In this document: positions 39,460 through 48,082 of the stretch, one piece after another | Layout: the number at the start of each line of letters is the position of its first letter | How positions within the stretch are numbered: the stretch's first letter is position 1 | NCBI RefSeq assembly: GCF_021391395.1 | Contig: NZ_CP090059.1 | Location: 2,217,001 to 2,281,000, forward strand | Source of the DNA: Sphingomonas cannabina | GTDB lineage: Bacteria; Pseudomonadota; Alphaproteobacteria; Sphingomonadales; Sphingomonadaceae | Length of the DNA: 64,000 nt | Direction: 5' to 3' | Translations under genes and position numbers: made by a program | The notes under the pieces: generated by a model | Told to the model about the DNA's origin: nothing | Databases searched by the model: none | Seen by the model: the letters and a program-made list of their open reading frames with translations, nothing else

Positions 39460-40076
39460 TTTCGCACCCAATGGACGATATCGTCAGCAAGTGCTTCGGC
39501 AAGAACGGGATCATTGTCCGGTTCTGCCCTGCGCCACAAGGGCGTGCCCGGCAGCTTGAGATCGGCCGGCTTGGGATCGCTTTCCAGGCGGACGACGCGG
39601 GTGGCGACATGCGGCGTCGGATGCACTTCGGCCAGTTCGGTAAGGAACGCGTCGGAAACGTCGTTTCCGGCGATGGTCGCGCCATCCCCCGCCGTACGCA
39701 GGCGTTCGAGTTCGCGGAGCTGAGCCGGGCCGTCGAGCGGGGCCAACTGCCAATGGCTCGCTGCCGCGGTCCCGGGCACGAGTGCGCCGCCGCGCAGGCT
39801 CACTGCATGAACGCGCCTGAACGTCTCGAAAGCGGCACGCCAGTGCTCGAGCCGGACCGCGTTGACAGGTGTCAGGCTCTCGCCTGTCCCCGGCAGGTCG
39901 GGCAGCACGGACGCGATCCCGCGCCGGGCCAGACCCCGCGCCATCGTCACGATCAGCGCGCGGGTCCTGTTGGCTTCCTCGAACAGCGGCTGGGCGAAAA
40001 CCACGACGGGGCCTTCGGCGGGGCCGAAGCGCAGCATCGCCTCCCGCCCGCCGGCCCAGTCGTAATGGCCGATCAC
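39447..40076 (-). CDS. Exosortase A system-associated hydrolase 2 (short form)
   Basis: 209 residues from a GTG overlapping the acyl carrier stop by 4 bases. Similar to TIGR03101 hydrolases: FAQPLFEEANRTRALI and LPDLPGTGES are the conserved blocks. The usual nucleophile region is represented by SLRGGALV with no Ser or Cys in elbow position, so it may be non-catalytic or use another residue. Position between the carrier protein and hydrolase 1 is the standard one in these loci. Confidence 0.82.
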   Translation of the reverse strand: MIGHYDWAGGREAMLRFGPAEGPVVVFAQPLFEEANRTRALIVTMARGLARRGIASVLPDLPGTGESLTPVNAVRLEHWRAAFETFRRVHAVSLRGGALVPGTAAASHWQLAPLDGPAQLRELERLRTAGDGATIAGNDVSDAFLTELAEVHPTPHVATRVVRLESDPKPADLKLPGTPLWRRAEPDNDPVLAEALADDIVHWVRNCEG

Positions 40077-40345
40077 TTGAGCGCTTTCGCCACCGCGAAG
40101 CGGGTGAGGGCGCCGAAGCTTTCCAGCGTGTCGGCGTCGATGTCTTCGTCGTCGATGATGATGCCGAGCCGATCCTCGAGCTCGGTCAGCACGCCGGCCA
40201 CCGCCATCGAATCAAGCTCGGGCAGCGCGCCGAACAGCGGCGTCGTCTCGTCGAACGCCGCCGCGCGCTCGGCGCTGATGCCGAGCACGTCGCTGAGCAC
40301 CGCGCGCACGGTTTCGATCACTTCGCTCGTGCCTTCGGGACGCAC
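40073..40345 (-). CDS. Acyl carrier protein, exosortase A system-associated
   Basis: 90 residues from GTG 40345, which follows a GGGGG-type ribosome site. The phosphopantetheine attachment Ser46 lies in ELDSMAV, and the acidic helix EDRLGIIIDDEDID is typical. It starts 85 bases from the divergent acyl ligase gene and is first of the leftward trio. It probably carries an acyl or amino-acyl group activated by the ligase domain of 40431-43241. Confidence 0.87.
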   Translation of the reverse strand: MRPEGTSEVIETVRAVLSDVLGISAERAAAFDETTPLFGALPELDSMAVAGVLTELEDRLGIIIDDEDIDADTLESFGALTRFAVAKALK

Positions 40346-40430
40346 GTCCAGACCCCCACCAGAGAACTGGTGCGGCGTTAATTGGTGTGGTCGAGCTTGC
40401 CAAGGGCGGGGGCTGTGCGAAGAAGGGACG

Positions 40431-43241
40431 ATGGTGCCGCTCGACCCCACGCCCCGCCCGATCGACTCGCTGCCGTCGCGCGGCCGGCCCGAGGACGTGG
40501 CGCTGGAGGATCGCGCGGGCACGCTGAGCTTCGTCGAGCTGGAGCGGGCTGTGGCGGAGCTTGCCGGCTGGCTGGCGGGGCGGGGGCTCGCGCCGGGCGA
40601 GCGTATCGCGAGCTGGCTCCCCAAGACGCGCACCGCCTGTCTGCTTCCGCTGGCCGCCCCGCGTGCCGGCCTCGTGCATGTGCCGATCAACCCGGTGCTG
40701 AAGCGGGCGCAGGTGGCGCATATCCTCGCCGACAGCGGGGCCGCGCTGCTGGTGACGCAGCCGGCACGCATCGCCGCGCTCAAGCCGGACGACGCCGCCT
40801 GCCCAATCGTCGTCGAGGAGGAGCTGACCGGCGCCGATCCGCTGCCGCCGTCCTCCGCCGATCCGGACGGGCTGGCGGCGATCCTCTACACCTCGGGCTC
40901 GACCGGGCGGCCCAAGGGCGTGATGCTGAGCCATGCCAATCTCTGGCTCGGCGCGATCAGCGTGGCACATTATCTCGGGCTTTCGGCCGAGGATCGCGTG
41001 CTCGGCGTGTTGCCGCTGAGCTTCGATTATGGGCAGAACCAGCTGCTCTCGACCTGGGCGGCGGGGGCGCGAGTGGTCCCGCTCGACTATCTCACGGCGC
41101 GGGACGTGGTGAAGGCGGTCGGCCGCCATGACGCCACCACGCTCGCCGGCGTGCCGCCGCTGTGGGTGCAGCTGCTGGAGGCCGACTGGCCGGAGGAGAC
41201 GGCGGCGAAGCTCCGGCGGCTCACCAATTCCGGCGGCGCTTTGACGCCACGGCTGGTGCGGAGCCTGCGCGAACGGTTCCCGGCGGCCGATCTCTACCCG
41301 ATGTACGGGCTCACCGAGGCGTTCCGTTCGACCTATCTCGATCCCCGGCTGGTTGATGCCCATCCGGATTCGATCGGCCGCGCCATTCCGTTCGCCGAGG
41401 TGATGGTGGTGCGCCCCGACGGCGCGCGCGCTGCGCCGGGCGAGCCGGGGGAACTGGTCCATGCCGGTCCGCTGGTCGCGCAGGGCTATTGGCGCGATCC
41501 CGAGCGGACGGCGTCGCGCTTCCGGCCGGCGCCCGCATGGTCGCGTTATGGCGGCACGGCGGCATGGTCGGGCGATACGGTTGTGGAGGACGAGCAGGGG
41601 CTGCTTCGCTTCGTCGGGCGCGACGACGAGATGATCAAGTCTGCCGGCAACCGTATCAGTCCGACCGAGGTGGAGGAGGCGGTGCTCGCCGGCGGCGAGA
41701 CTGGTGAGGCGGCGGCGTTCGGCGTGCCCGACGAGCGGCTGGGCCAGGCGATCGTGGTGGTCGCGCGGGGTGACGGGATGCGGGAGGAGGAGCTGCGTGC
41801 TCGTTTGCGGCGCGATCTGCCGAGCTTCATGCAGCCGGCGCGCTATGAGTGGCGTGAGGCCTTGCCGCGTAACGCCAACGGCAAGCTCGACCGGACGGTG
41901 CTGCGAAACTCCCTCTCCCCACTGGGGAGAGGGCCGGGGAGAGGGGGCGGTGTCTCACCGAGACCAGCGCCTGCCGCACTGCCCCTCTCCCAACCCTCTC
42001 CCCGGGGGGGAGAGGGCTTTAAGCCGATAGGGCCAATTCCGCCCGAATTCGCGGGGCAGGCGCGGCTGGCGATCGGCGGGCGTGACGCCACAGAGTGGGC
42101 CGCCGACGGAACGCCGGTGTTCGTCTACGACATGGCGGTGGTCGCGAACCGGATCGCGAGGCTCCGCGCCGCGCTGCCGGCCAAGATCGACATCCATTAT
42201 GCCATAAAGGCCAATCCATTCGTTCCGTTTCTTCAGAACGTTTCTGAACTCGTCGATGGCCTCGACGTCGCCTCTTCTGGCGAGTTGACGAAGGCGCTCG
42301 CGGTCAAGCCGGCGGCGACGATCAGCTTCGCGGGGCCGGGCAAGCGGGATGAGGAATTGGACGCCGCGATCTCCGCAGGCGTCACGATCAACCTCGAATC
42401 GGAGGGCGAGGCGGAGCGGGCGCTGGCGCTTGCCGACCGCCTTGGCGTCACGCCGCGCCTGGCGGTGCGGGTGAATCCGGATTTCGAGCTGCGCGGTTCC
42501 GGCATGAAGATGGGCGGGCGGGCCTCGCCGTTCGGAATCGATGCCGTGCGCGTGCCGTCGCTGGTCCGGCGACTGGTCGGCGCGGGCGTCGACTGGCGTG
42601 GCTTCCATATCTTCGCCGGTTCGCAGTCGCTCGATGTCCAGGCGATCATCGAGACCCAGGCTGCGACGCTCGCGCTGGCGGCTCGGCTCGCCGATGATGC
42701 TGGCACCGCGCCGCCCTTGGTCAATCTGGGGGGAGGTTTCGGGATTCCCTATTTCGCCGGCGACGTCGCGCTCGACGTCGAGGCGATCGGCGCCGCGCTC
42801 GGCGAACGGCTGGCGGCGCGGCCGGCGATCCTCGGCGGCAGCCGCTTCGCCATCGAGCTCGGCCGCTGGCTGGTGGGGGAGGCGGGCGTCTATCTTACCC
42901 GCGTCGTCGATCGGAAGGAGAGCGGCGGCGAAACCTTCCTCGTCGTCGACGGCGGGCTCAATCACCAGCTCGCCGCCACCGGCAATTTCGGGACGGTGGT
43001 GCGCCGCAACTATCCGATCGCGCTCGCCCGCGACGTCATGGGGTCGGCCGCGGAGACCGTCTCGATCGTCGGGCCGCTCTGTACGCCGCTCGACCGACTC
43101 GCCGACCGCATCGCTTTCCCAAGGGCGGAACCGGGCGATCTGGTCGCGGTCTTCCTTGCCGGGGCCTATGGCGCCACGGCCAGTCCCGCCGCCTTCCTCG
43201 GCCATCCGCCGGCGCGGGAAGTGATCGGCGGCCAAGCCTAA
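40431..43241 (+). CDS. Fused acyl-CoA ligase (AMP-forming) and PLP-dependent decarboxylase, XrtA-associated
   Basis: One 936-residue frame holding two enzymes that are normally separate. Residues 1-492 are an adenylate-forming ligase (TIGR03098 type) with YTSGSTGRPKG, GRDDEMIKSAGNRI and the C-terminal PRNANGKLDRT. Residues 493-529 are a Gly/Pro/Arg linker translated from a REP-like double hairpin. From Phe530-Lys531 (FKPIGPIPPEF) a fold-III PLP decarboxylase (TIGR03099 type) begins, with PLP-Lys593 in YAIKANP and GGGFGIPYF further on. Homologous decarboxylases begin with Met at the Phe530 position; here no ATG, GTG or TTG lies between the ligase end and Met568. ATG 40431 has a clear ribosome site (AAGAAGGGA). 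Confidence 0.9.
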   Translation: MVPLDPTPRPIDSLPSRGRPEDVALEDRAGTLSFVELERAVAELAGWLAGRGLAPGERIASWLPKTRTACLLPLAAPRAGLVHVPINPVLKRAQVAHILADSGAALLVTQPARIAALKPDDAACPIVVEEELTGADPLPPSSADPDGLAAILYTSGSTGRPKGVMLSHANLWLGAISVAHYLGLSAEDRVLGVLPLSFDYGQNQLLSTWAAGARVVPLDYLTARDVVKAVGRHDATTLAGVPPLWVQLLEADWPEETAAKLRRLTNSGGALTPRLVRSLRERFPAADLYPMYGLTEAFRSTYLDPRLVDAHPDSIGRAIPFAEVMVVRPDGARAAPGEPGELVHAGPLVAQGYWRDPERTASRFRPAPAWSRYGGTAAWSGDTVVEDEQGLLRFVGRDDEMIKSAGNRISPTEVEEAVLAGGETGEAAAFGVPDERLGQAIVVVARGDGMREEELRARLRRDLPSFMQPARYEWREALPRNANGKLDRTVLRNSLSPLGRGPGRGGGVSPRPAPAALPLSQPSPRGGEGFKPIGPIPPEFAGQARLAIGGRDATEWAADGTPVFVYDMAVVANRIARLRAALPAKIDIHYAIKANPFVPFLQNVSELVDGLDVASSGELTKALAVKPAATISFAGPGKRDEELDAAISAGVTINLESEGEAERALALADRLGVTPRLAVRVNPDFELRGSGMKMGGRASPFGIDAVRVPSLVRRLVGAGVDWRGFHIFAGSQSLDVQAIIETQAATLALAARLADDAGTAPPLVNLGGGFGIPYFAGDVALDVEAIGAALGERLAARPAILGGSRFAIELGRWLVGEAGVYLTRVVDRKESGGETFLVVDGGLNHQLAATGNFGTVVRRNYPIALARDVMGSAAETVSIVGPLCTPLDRLADRIAFPRAEPGDLVAVFLAGAYGATASPAAFLGHPPAREVIGGQA
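41911..42016. repeat. REP-like double hairpin inside a coding frame
   Basis: Two perfect 10-bp stems: CCCTCTCCCC-ACT-GGGGAGAGGG at 41911-41933, and the same arms around a GGG loop at 41994-42016. Between them GGGGAGAGGGGG and CCCCTCTCCC can pair over a longer range. The element length leaves the reading frame open across it. A run of seven G at 42004-42010 lies in the second hairpin. Confidence 0.88.
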
Positions 43242-43342
43242 CGCTATCTTTACCTCCTCGCCCGCATAGCAGCCCGCAATCTGCGTGAGGTGCAGGTGCG
43301 AGACGTCGCACCGGCCGCCCCCCGCGCCAAAAGGGTGATGCG

Positions 43343-43987
43343 ATGCGTCTTGGTGCCAAGTCCCGGAAATTGCTGGGCGTGATGATCGTGCCGCTGGCGG
43401 CGTCGGGCTGCGCGGGCGGCGGTGCCCACCCGCAGCTTCCCTCCGCCCAGTTCGTCGCCAAGCAGGAGGGGCCGGGCGAGGAGTATGTCATCGGGCCGAT
43501 GGACCAGCTCCAGGTGTTCGTCTGGCGCAATCCGGAGCTGAGCGCGAAGGTGCAGGTGCGCCCCGACGGCCGCATCACCACGCCGCTGATCAGCGACATG
43601 CCCGCGGTCGGCAAGACCCCGGCGATGCTGGCCGACGACCTCAAGATCGCGCTCGGCGAATATATCAAGGACCCGATCGTCTCGGTGATCGTCGAGAATT
43701 TCTCGGGCACCTACAGCCAGCAGATCCGCGTGGTCGGCGCGGCCGAGAAACCGGCGTCGATCCCCTACCGCGCCAACATGACCCTGCTCGACGCGATGAT
43801 CGCGGTCGGGGGGCTCAGCGAGTTCGCCAACGGCAACGGCGCACGGCTGGTGCGGTTCGACCGCAACACCGGCAAGCAGACCGAATACAACGTCAAGCTC
43901 AAGAACCTGCTGAGGAACGGTGACGTCAAGGCGAACGTCCGGCTGGAGCCGGGCGATGTCGTCATCATCCCGGAAAGCATGTTCTAA
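43343..43987 (+). CDS. XrtA-system exopolysaccharide export lipoprotein (Wza-like)
   Basis: 214 residues; TIGR03027-type outer-membrane export protein. A signal peptide ends in a lipobox, LAASGC, so Cys25 or so is lipidated. The polysaccharide export (Poly_export) domain follows with YVIGPMDQLQVFVWRNPELS and VRPDGRITTPLI, then a SLBB-like part (VVGAAEKPASIPYRANMTLLDAM). It should form the outer-membrane exit of the polymer made by this locus. It leads directly into the chain-length gene. Confidence 0.93.
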   Translation: MRLGAKSRKLLGVMIVPLAASGCAGGGAHPQLPSAQFVAKQEGPGEEYVIGPMDQLQVFVWRNPELSAKVQVRPDGRITTPLISDMPAVGKTPAMLADDLKIALGEYIKDPIVSVIVENFSGTYSQQIRVVGAAEKPASIPYRANMTLLDAMIAVGGLSEFANGNGARLVRFDRNTGKQTEYNVKLKNLLRNGDVKANVRLEPGDVVIIPESMF

Positions 43988-43990
43988 GCC

Positions 43991-45523
43991 GTGGGCGGGC
44001 TCTACGAAGAATTCCGCGCGGCGCTCCACGCGGTCTGGATCCGGCGCTGGATCGCGCTGGCGGTGGCCTGGACATTGTGCCTCATGGGCTGGCTGGTGGT
44101 CTCGCAGATCCCCAACCAGTATGAATCGCGGGCGCGCGTGTCGGTGCAGCTGCGCCAGGTGCTGCCGACGCAGAATTCGGCCGAGCAGGCCAAGGACATC
44201 GACCGCCTCCGCCAGACGCTGACCAGCGCGGTCAACCTCGAGAAGGTCGTGCGCGGCACCGACATCGGCAACACCGTCGCCAACGACCGCGACATGGCCG
44301 ACCGCATCGGCTGGCTGCAGAAGGCGATCAAGATCACCTCGACGCAGGACAATCTGTTCGAGCTGTCTGCGACGATCGGCAGCGGCGGCGCCTCCGACGC
44401 GGCCAACGCCAAGCTGGCGCGCGCGGTGGTGCAGAAACTGATCGACATCTTCGTCGAGGACAATCTCGCCAACAACCGCGACGAGACCAGCCAGTCGCTG
44501 CAGTTCCTCGACCAGCAGCTCCAGCAGCGCCAGCGCCAGCTCCAGGAGGCGGAGGCCAAGCGCGCCGACTTCCAGGCGAAGTTCCTGGGCTCGCTGCCCG
44601 GCACCGGATCGCTCGACGAGCGCATCGCCGCCGCGCGCAGCCAGCTTGCGCAGATCGAGGGTGACCTGGCGGCCGCGCAGTCGAGCCTGGCGGCGGTCAA
44701 CGGGCAGATGACCGGCACCTCGGCCACGGTGGCAGGTCCCGGCGGTGCGGCGACGGCGGGACCGGCGCGGGCGCGGGTCGCGGCGATCCAGGGCCAGCTC
44801 GCCGAGGCGCGGGGCCGCGGCTGGACCGACAGCCATCCGGACGTGATCGCGCTCAAGAACCAGCTTGCGGTCGCCCAGGCGGCGGCGAAGAACGAGCCGC
44901 TGAGCGCGGGCGGGGCAGGGGCGTCGCAGAACCCGCTCTATTTGTCGCTCAGGTCGATGCAGGCGGACAAGGCGGCGCAGGTCGCCGCGCTCCAGCAGCG
45001 CAAGGCGCAGATCATGGGCGATCTCTCCACCTTCGAGGCGAAGATGGGGCAGCAACCCGGCGTCGCCAGCGAGCAGGGGGCGATCGACCGCGATTACCAG
45101 GTGCTGAAGGACCAGTACGCCAAGCTGCTCGCCGACCGCGAGCAGGTGAAGCTGCAGAGCCAGATCCAGACGCAGACCGACGCGATCAAGTTCAGCGTGA
45201 TCGATCCGCCGACCAGCCCGCGTGCGCCGAGCGCGCCCAATCGGCCGCTGTTCATCACCGCGGTGCTGATCGCGGGCCTGTGCGGCGGCGTCGGTGCCGC
45301 CTTCGCGCTCGGTCAGCTCCAGCCGACCTATTCGACCGCGAGCCGGCTGGAGCGCGCGAGCGGGCTGCCGGTGATCGGCTCGATCGGCGAGGTGGTGACC
45401 GAGGCACAGCGGGCACTGCGCGCCAGGCGGCTGAAGCTGTTCGCGGGAGGCGTCGGCGCGCTCGGCGCGGCTTGGGTGCTGCTGGTCGGTCTCGAATTCT
45501 TCCAGCGGGGGATGGTCGCCTGA
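43991..45523 (+). CDS. XrtA-system polysaccharide chain-length determinant
   Basis: 510 residues from GTG 43991, 3 bases after the previous stop. Wzz-type inner-membrane protein (TIGR03007): a membrane helix at about 18-40, a long periplasmic coiled-coil rich in Gln (LDQQLQQRQRQLQEAEAKR), the Pro-rich IDPPTSPRAPSAPNRP motif, and C-terminal membrane segments near 422-440 and 480-500. It sets polymer length together with the kinase encoded next, whose ATG shares its A with this stop codon. Confidence 0.93.
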   Translation: MGGLYEEFRAALHAVWIRRWIALAVAWTLCLMGWLVVSQIPNQYESRARVSVQLRQVLPTQNSAEQAKDIDRLRQTLTSAVNLEKVVRGTDIGNTVANDRDMADRIGWLQKAIKITSTQDNLFELSATIGSGGASDAANAKLARAVVQKLIDIFVEDNLANNRDETSQSLQFLDQQLQQRQRQLQEAEAKRADFQAKFLGSLPGTGSLDERIAAARSQLAQIEGDLAAAQSSLAAVNGQMTGTSATVAGPGGAATAGPARARVAAIQGQLAEARGRGWTDSHPDVIALKNQLAVAQAAAKNEPLSAGGAGASQNPLYLSLRSMQADKAAQVAALQQRKAQIMGDLSTFEAKMGQQPGVASEQGAIDRDYQVLKDQYAKLLADREQVKLQSQIQTQTDAIKFSVIDPPTSPRAPSAPNRPLFITAVLIAGLCGGVGAAFALGQLQPTYSTASRLERASGLPVIGSIGEVVTEAQRALRARRLKLFAGGVGALGAAWVLLVGLEFFQRGMVA

Positions 45524-46440
45524 TGAATGACGCCACGCCTCGTCGTCTGTCGGGGTCGCTGCTCGAACGGGCGGCGGCGATCTACGATCTCATGCCGGCC
45601 GCGATTCCTGCTATCGGCGAGCCGCAGCCGGCCGCCGTGCCGGTGCCCGATCCCGAACCGGTGATCCGTACCGGCTTTGCCGCGGAGGGGCCGGTCGTGC
45701 GCCGCGTCGCCTCGATCGACCGCGAAGTGCTTGCCGCGGGCGGGATGCTGGTGCCGGGCGCGTCGGTGACGGCGCTTGCCGAGGAATTCCGGCTGGTGAA
45801 GCGCCATCTGCTGCTCACCGCGCGCCAGATCGCCGGCAGCGACGCGCAGAAGTCGCGCACGATCCTGGTCTGCTCGGCGCGGCCCGACGACGGCAAGACC
45901 TTCTGCGCGGTCAACCTCGCGCTGTCGCTGGCGGCGGAGAAGGATCTCGAGGTCGTGCTGGCCGACGCCGACTTCGCCAAGCCGGGCATCCTGAACCGGC
46001 TCGGCATCGATGCGGCCGGCCCCGGACTGCTCGATGCGCTTGCCGACGCGGAGCTCGACGTCGAGGAGTGCATCATCGACACCGACGTGCCGCGCCTGTC
46101 GGTGCTGCCCGCCGGCGCGCGGACGAACAGCGACACCGAGCTGCTCGCCAGCGCCCATGCGCGGGTGGTGCTGGAGCGGCTCGCCTCGGCCAGTCCGCGC
46201 CGTATCGTGATCTTCGATTCGCCGCCGGCGCTGTCCGCCTCGTCGGCGTCGGTGCTCGCCGGCCATGTCGGGCAGGTGATGCTGGTCGTCCGCGCCGACC
46301 GTACCGGCGAGAGCGAGCTGCGCGACGCGGTAGCGCTGCTCGACGGGTGCGAGCATCTCCAGCTCGTCATCAACTCGGTCGCCTTCCAGCCGGGCGGGCG
46401 CCGTTTCGGCGGCTATTACGGGCAGGAGAGCGCGGCGTGA
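45523..46440 (+). CDS. XrtA-associated tyrosine autokinase (BY-kinase)
   Basis: 305 residues; cytoplasmic BY-kinase of the TIGR03018 type partnering the chain-length protein. Walker A reads CSARPDDGKTF, Walker A' VVLADADF and Walker B IVIFDSPPAL. The C-terminal tyrosine cluster is reduced to FGGYYGQESAA, two tyrosines only. An N-terminal extension of about 100 residues (Pro-rich, with EEFRLVKRHLL) precedes the kinase domain. It overlaps the next gene by 4 bases. Confidence 0.92.
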   Translation: MNDATPRRLSGSLLERAAAIYDLMPAAIPAIGEPQPAAVPVPDPEPVIRTGFAAEGPVVRRVASIDREVLAAGGMLVPGASVTALAEEFRLVKRHLLLTARQIAGSDAQKSRTILVCSARPDDGKTFCAVNLALSLAAEKDLEVVLADADFAKPGILNRLGIDAAGPGLLDALADAELDVEECIIDTDVPRLSVLPAGARTNSDTELLASAHARVVLERLASASPRRIVIFDSPPALSASSASVLAGHVGQVMLVVRADRTGESELRDAVALLDGCEHLQLVINSVAFQPGGRRFGGYYGQESAA

Positions 46441-48047
46441 TCCGTTCAGCTCTCCCGGCAGCATTGGCGGCCGCGCTGATTGCCGCCCCGGCGGGGGCCC
46501 AGCAGCAGCGTGACGTCACGCCCTATATCGAGGTCGGGCAGGTGCTGACCGCCGATCTCCAGTCGGGCGACGTGCTCACCTACAGCAGCATCGCGGCCGG
46601 CGTGGACGCGTCGATCCAGACGCGGCGCGTCGAGGTGCAGCTCAGCTACAAGTACGAGCATCGCATCGCCTGGGACAAGGATCTCGCCGACGAGAACGTC
46701 CATTCCGGCCTCGCCCGTGCGGCGGTGCAAGTGGCGCGCGGCGTGACGCTGGAGGGCGGGGCGCTCGCCGCCCGGGCGCGGTCGGACATCCGCGGCGATG
46801 CGCCGGGCAATCTCGCCGGCAATGTCCGCAACGTCAGCCAGGTCTATTCGGCCTATGCCGGCCCGACCGTCGCGACCAAGGCCGGCGATGTCGACATCAA
46901 TGCCGCCTATCGCTTTGGCTACACCAAGGTCGAGGCGCCGAGCCTGCCGGCGGTGATCCCCGGCCAGCCCGCGCTGGACAATTACGACGACGCGACCAAC
47001 CATCTCGCCACCGTCAGTGCCGGGGTGCGCGCGGGCGCGGTGCTGCCGGTGGGGCTCAGCGTCTCGGGCGCCTGGGCGCGCGAGGACGTGAGCCAGCTCG
47101 ACCAGCGTTACGACGGCAAGTACGCGCGCGGCGACATCGTGGTGCCGGTGACGAACGAGCTCGCCGCGGTCGCCGGTGCCGGCTACGAGAAGATCGAGAT
47201 CAGCCAGCGCGATCCGCTGGTCGATCCTGCGACGGGCCGGCCGGTGCAGGACAACAACGGCCGCTTCGTCACCGATCCCGCCTCGCCGCGGCGGATCGCC
47301 TATGACACCGACGGGCTGTTCTGGGATGCGGGGGTCGTCTGGCGGCCGAGCCGCCGGACCATGCTGGAGGCGCGGGTCGGCCGCCGCTACGGCACGATGA
47401 GCTACACCGGCTCCTTCTCGCATCAGATCAGCGCGACCAGCGGCGTCCAGGTCGGCGTCTACGACAGCGTCCAGAGCTTCGGCCGGGGGCTCGGCCGGGC
47501 GCTGGCGGACCTGCCGACCAGCTTCGACACCGGCTCCGACCCGTTCGGCAGCCAGTTCAACCGCTGCGTGTTCGGGCGGCAGGGCAGCAATGCCGGTGGC
47601 TGCCTCAACCCGCTGCTCGGATCGGTCACCACCGCCAACTTCCGCTCGCGCGGGGTGGTCGCGGTCTATTCGCGCAACTTCGGCCGCAACCGCTTCGGCG
47701 TGGGGCTCGGCTACGACAACCGCCGTTACCTGCTGCCGCCGGGGATCATTCCGGGCGTGTCGCTCGACGGCGTGACCGACGAGACCTGGTATGCGCAGGT
47801 TTCCGCGGGACGGCAGCTCAGCCGGCGCTCGTCGATCGATGTCGATGGGTATTTCAACTATTTCGACAGCGGCCTGGCCGGCGCGCCCGACGTGTGGGGC
47901 GGCGGGGCGACCGCCAGCTACAACTACAGCTTCGGCCATCTGAGCGCGATCGCGTCGCTCGGCCTCTACGCGTTCGACCAGGACATCCCCGGCACCGACA
48001 CCGACCTCTCGGCGCAGGCCATGCTGGGGATGCGCTACTCATTCTGA
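46437..48047 (+). CDS. XrtA/PEP-CTERM-associated outer-membrane beta-barrel protein
   Basis: 536 residues from a GTG in the preceding stop (GTGA). A signal peptide (ALPAALAAALIAAPAGAQ) is followed by repeated amphipathic strands with alternating aromatic residues and a C-terminal Phe (MLGMRYSF), as in TIGR03016 proteins. It probably sits in the outer membrane and helps polymer passage or retention. No enzymatic motif seen. Confidence 0.87.
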   Translation: MIRSALPAALAAALIAAPAGAQQQRDVTPYIEVGQVLTADLQSGDVLTYSSIAAGVDASIQTRRVEVQLSYKYEHRIAWDKDLADENVHSGLARAAVQVARGVTLEGGALAARARSDIRGDAPGNLAGNVRNVSQVYSAYAGPTVATKAGDVDINAAYRFGYTKVEAPSLPAVIPGQPALDNYDDATNHLATVSAGVRAGAVLPVGLSVSGAWAREDVSQLDQRYDGKYARGDIVVPVTNELAAVAGAGYEKIEISQRDPLVDPATGRPVQDNNGRFVTDPASPRRIAYDTDGLFWDAGVVWRPSRRTMLEARVGRRYGTMSYTGSFSHQISATSGVQVGVYDSVQSFGRGLGRALADLPTSFDTGSDPFGSQFNRCVFGRQGSNAGGCLNPLLGSVTTANFRSRGVVAVYSRNFGRNRFGVGLGYDNRRYLLPPGIIPGVSLDGVTDETWYAQVSAGRQLSRRSSIDVDGYFNYFDSGLAGAPDVWGGGATASYNYSFGHLSAIASLGLYAFDQDIPGTDTDLSAQAMLGMRYSF

Positions 48048-48082
48048 CGGGATCGGGGCCGCGGCCCCGCGGAGCGTGAACG

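Noticed and set aside
39471..40430. N-terminal extension of the ligase-decarboxylase frame
   Set aside because: Lies antisense to hydrolase 2 and the acyl carrier gene; the ATG at 40431 has a good ribosome site and the right ligase N-terminus.
41911..42016. Pseudogene or frameshift between ligase and decarboxylase
   Set aside because: The frame is continuous with no stop and both enzymes keep their catalytic residues; kept as a fusion, with the G-run flagged for checking.
43242..43342. Hairpin GGTGCG-AGACGT-CGCACC as a riboswitch before the export lipoprotein
   Set aside because: A 6-bp stem without any known riboswitch core; too little to support a call.
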